The notes under the pieces: generated by a model | Databases searched by the model: none | What the model was told of the DNA's origin: nothing | Seen by the model: only the letters and a program-made list of their open reading frames with translations | Assembly: GCA_036496265.1 (NCBI GenBank) | Contig: DASXLL010000366.1 | Coordinates: forward strand, 6,541-70,540 | From: CAYLLN01 sp036496265 | GTDB lineage: Bacteria; Planctomycetota; Planctomycetia; Pirellulales; Pirellulaceae | DNA: 64,000 nt | Direction: 5' to 3' | Shown here: piece by piece, positions 1 through 7,624 of the stretch | Layout of the letters: each line of letters begins with the position of its first letter | Numbering within the stretch: position 1 is the first letter of the stretch | Made by a program: the position numbers and the translations under genes

Positions 1-1
1 T

Positions 2-295
2 CCGAATCTCGGCGGCCGGCCAATCACGCTTTCGATCGGCGACCGGCCCGACGGTCGGTTCACGCCGATCGCGACGGCGATTCCCAACACCGGGCATTTC
101 CTCTGGGAATACGATCCCCGCAGCCCGCGGCAGATCTATCTCCGGCTGGAAGTGCGCGACGATGCCGGCAACGTGGGGATCGATCAGCTCACTGAGCCGA
201 TCAAGGTCGATGGCCTCGAACCGAAGGCCCAAATTCGCGGCATCACGCCCGTCCCAGCCGGCCGCGGGGCTTTCCGATCGCCGCTGTTTCGGTAG
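2..295 (+). CDS. C-terminal fragment of an unknown (probably secreted) protein
   Basis: The frame is open from the window edge to TAG at 293-295, giving 97 residues of a gene that starts upstream. The fragment contains YLRLEVRDDAGNVGID, which resembles the end of beta-sandwich modules common in large planctomycete surface or periplasmic proteins. It ends in a basic, proline-rich tail. No catalytic motif is visible. The coaB-type gene starts only 39 nt downstream on the same strand, so the two could be co-transcribed, although coaB seems to have its own -10-like sequence. The function is unknown; the reading frame itself is well supported by the absence of stops and by normal codon use. Confidence 0.6.
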   Translation, partial: PNLGGRPITLSIGDRPDGRFTPIATAIPNTGHFLWEYDPRSPRQIYLRLEVRDDAGNVGIDQLTEPIKVDGLEPKAQIRGITPVPAGRGAFRSPLFR

Positions 296-333
296 ACCTG
301 TGGCTGGTCCATTTCTGCTGCCATAATGACTGA

Positions 334-966
334 ATGGCGCGAATTTTGATTACGTCTGGCCCGACGCGCCAATATCTTGATCCGGTGCGGTATTTGACGA
401 ATGCCTCCAGCGGCCGCATGGGGCGTGCGCTGGCTGAGGCGGCGATTGATCTCGGGCATGATGTGGTTGTGGTCAGTGGGCCGGTGGCGGTTGATTATCC
501 GAGAGGCGCAATCGTCCGGCCGATTATTTCGACGGAAGAATTGCTAACTGCTTGTCAGGAGTTGTTTCCGAGTTGTGATGGCGTGATTGGAGCAGCGGCG
601 CCGTGCGATTATCAGCCAGTAAGAGTCGAAGAACGAAAAATTGCCAAGACGGGCGAGCCGCTGGTGCTGAATCTGGTCGAAACGCCGGATGTCATGGCCA
701 CGCTGGGAGCCCGCAAACGGCCGGATCAATGGCTCGTGGGATTTGCATTGGAAACGGACGATCAGCGCTTTCGTGCGCTGACAAAATTGCAGCGAAAGAG
801 CTGCGATTTGATTGTTCTCAATGGTCCGACGGCGATGGATGCAACCGACAACCAGGTTGAAGTGCTCGATAAAAGCGGAACCGTTGTTTCGTCGTTCGCG
901 GGAAGCAAAGAGTTGGTCGGCCGCGAGATTCTGCGTGTCATCCAGCAGCGGCTAATCGAGCGTTAG
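334..966 (+). CDS. coaB: Stand-alone phosphopantothenate--cysteine ligase domain protein (CoaB-type)
   Basis: This 210-residue protein corresponds to the C-terminal CoaB half of the bifunctional coenzyme A protein Dfp/CoaBC, which couples cysteine to 4'-phosphopantothenate using CTP. Visible family motifs are ILITSGPTRQYLDPVRYLTN at the nucleotide-binding start, SSGRMG, AAAPCDY (canonical AAVADY), KI-K in the substrate loop, VGFALET, and LIVLN. No flavin-binding CoaC decarboxylase half is present, so decarboxylation must be encoded elsewhere or be done by another enzyme. The start at 334 has no Shine-Dalgarno sequence, but CATAAT (322-327) lies exactly 6 nt upstream of the ATG, so the mRNA may be leaderless. 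Family assignment is fairly sure; the exact reaction (ligase alone) is inferred from homology. Confidence 0.8.
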   Translation: MARILITSGPTRQYLDPVRYLTNASSGRMGRALAEAAIDLGHDVVVVSGPVAVDYPRGAIVRPIISTEELLTACQELFPSCDGVIGAAAPCDYQPVRVEERKIAKTGEPLVLNLVETPDVMATLGARKRPDQWLVGFALETDDQRFRALTKLQRKSCDLIVLNGPTAMDATDNQVEVLDKSGTVVSSFAGSKELVGREILRVIQQRLIER

Positions 967-1001
967 CGGAGCTAACATAACTCTTCGACGCGCCATAACT
1001 G

Positions 1002-1910
1002 CTAGCGCTCTGCGCTAACTTCCAGCAGCTTCGCCCCACGAGCAACGACTCGTGCCCGCGGCTGGCGCGTGCGGAATTTGGTGAGCGCAGCGGGAGAAAA
1101 CGGCATATCCTCGATCTCTAGGGACTGGATCGCCGGCATTTGGGCAATCGTGTCGAGGGCTGCGTCCGTCAGTGGCGCCCGGCTGAGATTAAGGGCTGAT
1201 AAGTCCGGCAGATCGCAGAGCGGCACGAGTCCTTCATCGCCGCCGCGCCAGTTTTCGTCAATCGTTAACGACTCGCGGGGAGGCGCGTTGAGGACGTCTC
1301 TCGACAACAACGGCGAAACATACGCGTCAGCAATCAAAACCGGCGTTTGAACGGCCGCGGCCGCGTTTGGTTCCTGGCCCTCGGAAGGCAAATCGGGCGG
1401 CGGCGCAGGCAGGAGAACATCGGTTTGCTTACTCGCAGCTAGCGGAGTTTCCGGCTCATCGCCGCCAAATCGTCCACCGAAGGCACGGATCTGCTCGTGC
1501 GCCATATTCCGCCGCTGAGTTGCTCGTCGCGTACCTACATCGGTGATTAGAGCGGTCAGCTTATCGCCACGAAGTTCGTTTTCTTGCCGCAGCACGGCGG
1601 CAATTCGCGCATAGCGCGACGCGTCGGCAGCAACTGCTATCTGCTGCAGGGTGGTCGTGGCTCGCCACGCGGCTTCAGGATCGTCGCTGCAGATCGAATT
1701 TACGAGAGGCCCGATTGCCGCTTCGCCGGCCGAGGACAACTGCGCTGCGGCCGACTCGCGCGCTGCAAAATCAGCGGCACCGAGCTGTCGCACTAAGAGC
1801 GCAAGCTCATCGGCCGACGGCGGGTTTGCCCCGACGATAGAAATAAAGACGAAAGATGCACAAAAAAGCCATCCAATGGCCCACGGCATCCTGCCGAGCC
1901 GGATGTTCAT
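1002..1910 (-). CDS. Secreted protein with HEAT-like and leucine-rich-repeat-like segments
   Basis: An unrecognised 302-residue protein. The chosen start at 1910 has GGAG 8 nt upstream; a frame extension begins at 1937. The N-terminus is a clear signal peptide (hydrophobic stretch WAIGWLFCASFVFISIVG, cleavage expected near GANPP). Residues about 30-110 look like HEAT/armadillo helices (LVRQLGAADFAARESAAAQL is followed by alanine-rich helices). A proline-rich linker follows, and the last 80 residues hold two or three leucine-rich-repeat-like turns (LPDLSALNLSRAPLTDAAL, then MPAIQSLEIEDMPFS). This layout is common in planctomycete periplasmic proteins of unknown role. It is divergent from secA and has no operon partner. 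Confidence 0.55.
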   Translation of the reverse strand: MNIRLGRMPWAIGWLFCASFVFISIVGANPPSADELALLVRQLGAADFAARESAAAQLSSAGEAAIGPLVNSICSDDPEAAWRATTTLQQIAVAADASRYARIAAVLRQENELRGDKLTALITDVGTRRATQRRNMAHEQIRAFGGRFGGDEPETPLAASKQTDVLLPAPPPDLPSEGQEPNAAAAVQTPVLIADAYVSPLLSRDVLNAPPRESLTIDENWRGGDEGLVPLCDLPDLSALNLSRAPLTDAALDTIAQMPAIQSLEIEDMPFSPAALTKFRTRQPRARVVARGAKLLEVSAER

Positions 1911-2436
1911 AGAAGTCGCTCCGCTGCCCGCCACCATCAGTCCCCAAGCGTCGGGCTAAATATTACTTTGCTTTCCTAAGCCACGTCGATAGCAAAGTTT
2001 GCGCCGAACGCCGGATTTACCTATCCGAGCAATAAATAAGGGCTATCGGGCCGGCGTGATGGATTGTCGGTGGGTCAAGAATTGGCAGCCGGCGGCGAAC
2101 TGCCTTTCTGACACGAAACCTTGGGTAAGACGGCTGCTGCACCGCAATTGACCCAAATCGCCAATCGCAATAAACTTTTATGGCGCTAGTGTTTGCGCAA
2201 ACGGAGGCCGGTGTCTCCGACGCGGACGGAATATAGATTGCACGGACGGTTGTCGTTTTGTTTTTTCCGAGCAAAAGGGCGTTTTCTCGGGGACGATAAC
2301 GCGCGACTCGGCAGCACTGCCCTCTGGGTGGCATCGATTGCGCCGCCGGCCATCGTTTTCCCGAATTGAGAGCTTGCTGTTCGTTTTCGAGACGCAAATG
2401 TCCCGCAGACGGACTTTTTTACCATAGCAAATTCAC
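1911..2436. other. Intergenic region between divergent genes, no gene seen
   Basis: About 525 bp separate the secreted HEAT-like gene from secA. The minus-strand frames here (up to 126 codons) show no family motif and no ribosome binding site, and I regard them as spurious. The region should hold the divergent promoters, but I see no convincing -35/-10 pair. The 30 bp before secA are AT-rich with a run of seven T residues. Confidence 0.4.
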
Positions 2437-5400
2437 ATGGATTTACTTGAACGAGCCTGGGACGGCGTTGGCAACTTCATGGGAAGCCTGATGCACGGCT
2501 TCGAGCGGAGTGTCACGTCGGTCTTTGGCACTTCCAACGCGCGATACATCCGCAAGCTGCAGACGAAGGTCGAGGCGATCAACGCCCTCGAAGAGCGGTA
2601 TCAGGCAATGTCGGACGCCGAGCTGCGGGCTCAGACGGCCAAATTTCGCGACCGGCTGAAAGCGGGCGAAACGCTTGAAGACATTCTGATCGAAGCGTTT
2701 GCCGTTTGCCGCGAGGGTGGCCGGCGGTTTCTCGGCATGCGGCATTACGACGTGCAAATGATCGGCGGCATAGTGCTCCATAGCGGCTCGATTGGGGAAA
2801 TGGTCACAGGCGAAGGCAAAACGCTCGTGGCAACGCTGCCGGCTTACCTCAACGCGCTGGAAGGCAAGGGCGTGCATGTAGTCACCGTCAACGACTATCT
2901 CGCCCGCCGTGATATGGAGTGGATGGGGCCGCTGTATCTCGGTCTGGGCCTCTCCGTCGGTGCGATTCAGAGCAACATGGAAGTGCTGGACCGGCAGAAA
3001 GCGTACGACGCCGACATCACGTACGGCACGAACAACGAGTTCGGCTTCGACTACTTGCGCGACAACATGCGGCCCGCCGCTCGCGGCGACGATCGTTATC
3101 CCAAACACCTGCAGCAGTCGCAAAAGCACCTGCATTTCGCGATCATCGACGAAGTCGATAACATTCTCATCGACGAAGCGCGCACGCCGCTGATCATCTC
3201 CGGCCCGGCGTTCGATAATCCGGCTAAATATGCCGATGCTGACCGAGTAGCGCGGCTGCTGAAGAAAGACGAGCACTTCGTCGTCAACGAAAAAGATCAC
3301 TCGGTCAATCTGACCGACGAAGGTGTGCGGGAAGCCGAGCGACTGGCTGGCGTGGAGAGCTTTTACACGGCCGGCAACATGGAATGGCCGCACTTGATCG
3401 ACAACGCGCTGAAGGCCCACCACCTGTATCAGCGCGATGTGCGGTACGTCGTTGAAGACGACTCGATCATCATCGTCGATGAATTCACCGGCCGCAAAAT
3501 GGAAGGCCGCCAGTGGAGCGATGGACTGCACCAATCGGTCGAGGCGAAGGAAGGCGTCAAAATCAAGGAAGAAACGCAGACTCTGGCCACCATCACGCTG
3601 CAAAACTTTTTCAAGCTGTATGACAAAATCTGCGGCATGACTGGCACGGCCATGACCGAGGCCTCCGAGTTCTGGAAAATCTACGAGCTCGACGTTGTCG
3701 CGATTCCAACGAATCGCAAGATGCAGCGGAACGAGAATCCGGACGTGATCTACCGCAGTGAGCGGGAGAAGTTTATCGCCGCGGCGGATGAAATCGAGCG
3801 GATGAACCGCTATGACGCGCTTTACCTATCGGACGGCACGGAGATCGCCGGCACGATCCACAAAGAGACCGACGATTCGATCGAATTCCAGAAGCATGAA
3901 AGCAAGCAGCGCGACATTTTTGCGAAGGACAAGGTCGAGCACATCGAACGCAGAGGCCGGCCGGTGCTGGTTGGCACCGTTTCGATTGAAAAGAGTGAAC
4001 GCCTCAGCGATCTACTCGACAAACGCGGTGTGAAGCACGAAGTTCTAAATGCCAAGCATCACAAGCGCGAAGCTGAAATCATCTCGCAAGCAGGGCGGCT
4101 GGGCGCGGTTACGATCGCCACGAATATGGCCGGCCGCGGCACCGATATTATTCTCGGCGGCAATCCGGAAACGATGGCTTGGGCCATTTTGCAAGATAAG
4201 TACACCACGCGCCTCGATGTGCCGCCGTCCGAGTGGGAGTCACTGATCCGCGAAATTGAAGCTCGCGAAGGGATGAAGGCGGAAGGGAAGGTTGTGCGCG
4301 AGCTCGGCGGACTCCACGTTCTTGGCACCGAGCGACATGAGGCCCGCCGCATCGACTTGCAGCTTCGCGGCCGCTGCGGCCGCCAAGGCGATCCCGGCTC
4401 CAGCCGCTTTTATCTGTCGCTCGAAGACGACTTGATGCGGATTTTCGCCGGCCCTTGGGTCCGGACGATCCTCGAATCGCTGGGCATGAAAGAGGGTGAG
4501 AAAATCGAAAGCCGGATGGTCAGCCGGCGGATCGAGGCGGCTCAGAAGAAGGTTGAAGAACGGCACTTCGAGTCGCGCAAGAACCTGCTGGAATACGACG
4601 AAGTGATGGATGAACAGCGGCGGCGGGTCTATGGCTTCCGCCAGCGAATTCTGGATGGCGGCAACTGTCGGGCGGTCGTCCTCGATATGCTAAATAAGCA
4701 GATCGACCAGCAGCTCGAGGCCTTTTTGCAGCGAGACTACGGCGCTGGCGCGTTTGCCGCATTCGCGAGTCAGCGGCTCGCGGCCGAGTTCCAAGCCCGC
4801 GATTTTCGCGGAATGACGTTCGACGAAGCCGATATGTATGCCCGCAATGAGGCGGAGCGAGCGGCTGAAGGCCACGTGCAGGACGGCATGGATGAAAACC
4901 TGCCAGGTGATGAAGACGACGAAGCCGATCAGAGCGAGTGGAACTGGGAAGCGATGGCCAAGATGGCCAACGCGCGGTGGGGTCTTTCGCTCCGCGACCG
5001 CGATTTGAAAAAGCTTGGCCGCGACCATGTCGGCGAGTTTCTGATCGAAAATGCCCGTGAATCGATCGCGAAGGTCGATCTTTCCGAAGGCAAAGACGCA
5101 CTCGCTGAGGATTTTTCGCAGCGGACGATTCAGGGCTGGGCGCATCACCGCTTCGGCCTCGATCTGCCGCTCGACGAAATCAAGAAACGCGACGCGAATG
5201 CTCTCAAGTCGTACATCAAGCAGCAAGTCCACGGCGCCTATGAGCAAAAAGAGGCCGAATATCCGGTTATGGCGGGCATTTATCGCTATTCGAGCGGCGA
5301 AGGCCAGCAAGCCCGGCTCGATCGCGAAGCGCTTGTTGCCTGGGCCCGCGAGCGGTTTGGCACCGATCTCGACATCGAAAGCTTGAAGAGCAAGCAGCGC

Positions 5401-6144
5401 GATGAAATCCGCGCGGTCCTGATCGAGCATAGCCGGCAGGCTCAACAAAAGGCGGAAACGGCGATCGCGGAAGTCCATCAGCGACTGAATCGCATGTTCG
5501 GCGAATCGGAAGCCGGCCGCACAGCTCGCGCCGCCGCTGGACCAAACGGGCAACTGGATTCTCTCTCCAGTTGGCTCGAGCAATCGTTCGACTACAAGCT
5601 CACGAGCGAAGAGATCGGCGAGCTCGACCGCGACGCTCTCGAACAACGCTTGCTATCCGCGATCGACGACCGTTATCGGCCCGAAATGCGGCGGATGGAG
5701 CGGATGCTACTGTTGCAAATCGTCGATACAGCCTGGAAAGACCACCTGTTGGTCATGGATCGTCTCCGCAGCAGCGTCGGTCTGGTCGGCTATGCCCAGG
5801 TCGATCCGAAGGTCGAATATAAGCGCGAAGGCATGAAGCTTTTCGAGCAAATGTGGAGCTCGATCGGTGATCAGTCCACCGGCCTCATCTTCCGCATGGA
5901 GCAGCTCAACGAAGAATTCGTCGGCTCGACCTGGATTGAGACTGCTGCCACGCACGCCGAAGCTCCGGGCGCCACCGAGGAATTCGCCCGCAGCCAGCAG
6001 CAAACCAACGCCGGCGCCGACGTCGATGCCAAGCCCGAGCCGATCCGCAACCGGGGAAACCGCGTCGGTCGCAACGACCCTTGCCCCTGCGGCAGCGGGA
6101 AGAAATACAAGAACTGCCACATGCGCACGGGCGGGATGATCTGA
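2437..6144 (+). CDS. secA: Preprotein translocase ATPase SecA (enlarged, 1235 residues)
   Basis: SecA is the cytosolic motor that drives unfolded preproteins through SecYEG by ATP hydrolysis. The Walker A motif GEGKT is at residues 125-129, and NMAGRGTDI and the LRGRCGRQGDPGSS arginine-finger region mark the second nucleotide-binding domain. The protein ends in a SEC-C zinc motif (CPCGSGKKYKNCH). It is about 330 residues longer than E. coli SecA (901). Two additions explain most of this. One is a 50-residue insert at about 457-506, before GRPVLVGTVSIEKSE. The other is a helical wing domain in which one unit (W-x-RFG-x-DL type) is present about four times (near 834-877, 893-931, 961-1002 and 1040-1080), where E. 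coli has one. An acidic linker (DEDDEADQ) precedes the repeats. waaA follows 46 nt downstream on the same strand. Confidence 0.97.
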   Translation: MDLLERAWDGVGNFMGSLMHGFERSVTSVFGTSNARYIRKLQTKVEAINALEERYQAMSDAELRAQTAKFRDRLKAGETLEDILIEAFAVCREGGRRFLGMRHYDVQMIGGIVLHSGSIGEMVTGEGKTLVATLPAYLNALEGKGVHVVTVNDYLARRDMEWMGPLYLGLGLSVGAIQSNMEVLDRQKAYDADITYGTNNEFGFDYLRDNMRPAARGDDRYPKHLQQSQKHLHFAIIDEVDNILIDEARTPLIISGPAFDNPAKYADADRVARLLKKDEHFVVNEKDHSVNLTDEGVREAERLAGVESFYTAGNMEWPHLIDNALKAHHLYQRDVRYVVEDDSIIIVDEFTGRKMEGRQWSDGLHQSVEAKEGVKIKEETQTLATITLQNFFKLYDKICGMTGTAMTEASEFWKIYELDVVAIPTNRKMQRNENPDVIYRSEREKFIAAADEIERMNRYDALYLSDGTEIAGTIHKETDDSIEFQKHESKQRDIFAKDKVEHIERRGRPVLVGTVSIEKSERLSDLLDKRGVKHEVLNAKHHKREAEIISQAGRLGAVTIATNMAGRGTDIILGGNPETMAWAILQDKYTTRLDVPPSEWESLIREIEAREGMKAEGKVVRELGGLHVLGTERHEARRIDLQLRGRCGRQGDPGSSRFYLSLEDDLMRIFAGPWVRTILESLGMKEGEKIESRMVSRRIEAAQKKVEERHFESRKNLLEYDEVMDEQRRRVYGFRQRILDGGNCRAVVLDMLNKQIDQQLEAFLQRDYGAGAFAAFASQRLAAEFQARDFRGMTFDEADMYARNEAERAAEGHVQDGMDENLPGDEDDEADQSEWNWEAMAKMANARWGLSLRDRDLKKLGRDHVGEFLIENARESIAKVDLSEGKDALAEDFSQRTIQGWAHHRFGLDLPLDEIKKRDANALKSYIKQQVHGAYEQKEAEYPVMAGIYRYSSGEGQQARLDREALVAWARERFGTDLDIESLKSKQRDEIRAVLIEHSRQAQQKAETAIAEVHQRLNRMFGESEAGRTARAAAGPNGQLDSLSSWLEQSFDYKLTSEEIGELDRDALEQRLLSAIDDRYRPEMRRMERMLLLQIVDTAWKDHLLVMDRLRSSVGLVGYAQVDPKVEYKREGMKLFEQMWSSIGDQSTGLIFRMEQLNEEFVGSTWIETAATHAEAPGATEEFARSQQQTNAGADVDAKPEPIRNRGNRVGRNDPCPCGSGKKYKNCHMRTGGMI

Positions 6145-6225
6145 ATGATGAATGCTGAATTATGAATGATGAAGGTCAGGGAGGACCTCGATGAAGAATA
6201 ACGACGACAGTATTTCATCATTCAG
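6145..6225. repeat. Heptamer fold-back array (TGAATGA type) between secA and waaA
   Basis: From the secA stop onward the sequence reads as five imperfect 7-bp units of TGAATGA/TGAATGC. A complementary segment (TTCATCATTCAGCA) lies about 45 nt later, inside the waaA coding sequence. The two arms could pair around the waaA ribosome binding site (AGGGAGG, 6 nt before ATG 6191). The residues SISSF at the WaaA N-terminus are encoded by the second arm. Confidence 0.6.
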
Positions 6226-7609
6226 CAATCAAAATTCCTACTTGCTTGGCCAAGCGTTAAATGTCCTGTATCTAGGGGCTATCTTCCTCGCCCTTCCCTG
6301 GCTTCTTTACCAGCGTCTCCGACACGGTAAATATCGCGAGGGGTTCCGCGCCAAATTCCTGGGCGACATTCCACAGCGCAAAGGCGATAAACCCTGTCTT
6401 TGGCTGCACGCCGTCAGTGTCGGCGAAGTGAATTTGCTGGAGCCGATCCTCAAGTGCTGGGAACACCGCAATCCCGATTGGGACATCGTCATTTCGACGA
6501 CGACGCAAACCGGCTGCGCACTGGCCAAGAAAAAATATGCTCCGCGGACGATTATTTATTGCCCACTCGATTTCAGCTGGGCGGTGAGCCGGGCGATGGG
6601 GCGAGTCCGGCCCTCGCTGCTGGTGCTCACGGAGCTGGAGCTATGGCCAAACTTGGTTGCGGCCGCCAAGCGGCATGGTGCAAAGGTCGCCGTCATCAAC
6701 GGCCGCCTCGGTGAAAAAAGCTTTCGCGGTTACCATCGCATTAAGTGGCTCGCTCAGGGAGTTTTTCGGCAAATCGACGTGGTTGCCGCTCAGAACGACG
6801 AATATGCCGAGCGGTTCGTTGCTCTTGGGGCGGATGCAAAAAACGTTTACGTCACTGGGTCGATCAAGTTCGATGGCGCACGCACCGATCGTCAGTCGTC
6901 AGAGATCCGACGGCTCGCCAATCTGGCCGGAATCACCGAGGGCGACATTATTTTCCTCGCCGGCAGCACGCAAGACCCAGAGGAATCGCTGGCTCTATCC
7001 GTTTTTGAAAATCTATCCGCCGAATTTCCGCGGCTGAAGTTGATTCTCGTTCCTCGCCACCCCGAACGATTCAACGATGTGGCGGCAATGCTCGGAAGCC
7101 GGGGCGTGCGGTACCAGCGCCGCTCGCAAATGGAACAGGCGAGCGGGGGCCGTCAGGCCCCCGGTATCCAAAATTACCGGGAGGCTCACGCCTCCCGCTC
7201 GCCAGAGACTCCTCTCGTCACTCTCATCGACGTCGTCGGCGAGCTGGGCCACTGGTGGGGCATGGCGAAAATCGCCTTTGTCGGCGGCAGCCTTACCAAT
7301 CGCGGCGGCCAGAACATGAGTGAGCCGGCGGCTTATGGGGCGGCTGTTTCGTTCGGACCCAACACTTGGAACTTTCGTGATGTGGTGACGCAATTCCTCA
7401 CTGAAGACGCCGCTGTGGTTGTGAAAAACGACGGAGAACTCGAAGCGTTCGTTCGCCGTTGCCTCACAGAGCCTGATTTTGCTGAGTCACTCGGCAGGCG
7501 TGCCAAAGCGCTGGTGCTACGGCAGCAAGGGGCAACGGATCGTACCATCCAGCTACTGGAGCAGGTGCTTTCGATCGACAATCAACAAGACCGCGAAAAG
7601 GCCGCGTAG
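6191..7609 (+). CDS. waaA: 3-deoxy-D-manno-octulosonic acid (Kdo) transferase
   Basis: WaaA/KdtA is an inner-membrane GT30 glycosyltransferase that adds Kdo from CMP-Kdo to lipid IVA, so its presence indicates a lipopolysaccharide-type outer membrane. Family motifs are the N-terminal membrane anchor (LYLGAIFLALPWLLYQRL), LWLHAVSVGE (with the catalytic-region Glu), LTELELWPNL, VTGSIKFD, GSTQDPEE, LVPRHPERF, FVGGSLTNRGGQN and EPAAYGAAVSFGPNTWNF. Length is 472, against about 425 in E. coli. Part of the excess is a 22-residue stretch (about 317-338) encoded by a palindromic element at 7138-7203, inserted in frame before the conserved GELGHWWGMA region. The start at 6191 has a good Shine-Dalgarno sequence (AGGGAGG), although its first dozen residues derive partly from a repeat. 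Confidence 0.92.
   Translation: MKNNDDSISSFSNQNSYLLGQALNVLYLGAIFLALPWLLYQRLRHGKYREGFRAKFLGDIPQRKGDKPCLWLHAVSVGEVNLLEPILKCWEHRNPDWDIVISTTTQTGCALAKKKYAPRTIIYCPLDFSWAVSRAMGRVRPSLLVLTELELWPNLVAAAKRHGAKVAVINGRLGEKSFRGYHRIKWLAQGVFRQIDVVAAQNDEYAERFVALGADAKNVYVTGSIKFDGARTDRQSSEIRRLANLAGITEGDIIFLAGSTQDPEESLALSVFENLSAEFPRLKLILVPRHPERFNDVAAMLGSRGVRYQRRSQMEQASGGRQAPGIQNYREAHASRSPETPLVTLIDVVGELGHWWGMAKIAFVGGSLTNRGGQNMSEPAAYGAAVSFGPNTWNFRDVVTQFLTEDAAVVVKNDGELEAFVRRCLTEPDFAESLGRRAKALVLRQQGATDRTIQLLEQVLSIDNQQDREKAA
7138..7203. repeat. 66-bp double-hairpin element, copy A (inside waaA)
   Basis: The outer arms GCGAGCGGG and CCCGCTCGC are perfect 9-bp inverted repeats. Inside them lie two hairpins, one from GGGGGCC/GGCCCCC and one from GGGAGGC-TCAC-GCCTCCC, and a central CCGGTA/TACCGG pair. 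A near-identical copy lies at 61540-61604 inside shc. Both are in frame and lack stop codons, so the element is translated in both genes. Confidence 0.85.
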
Positions 7610-7624
7610 GACGTCTCACCGATT

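Noticed and set aside
2443..3603. 386-codon open frame opposite secA
   Set aside because: Antisense to a conserved gene; no motif or ribosome binding site. Long antisense frames are expected in GC-rich coding DNA.
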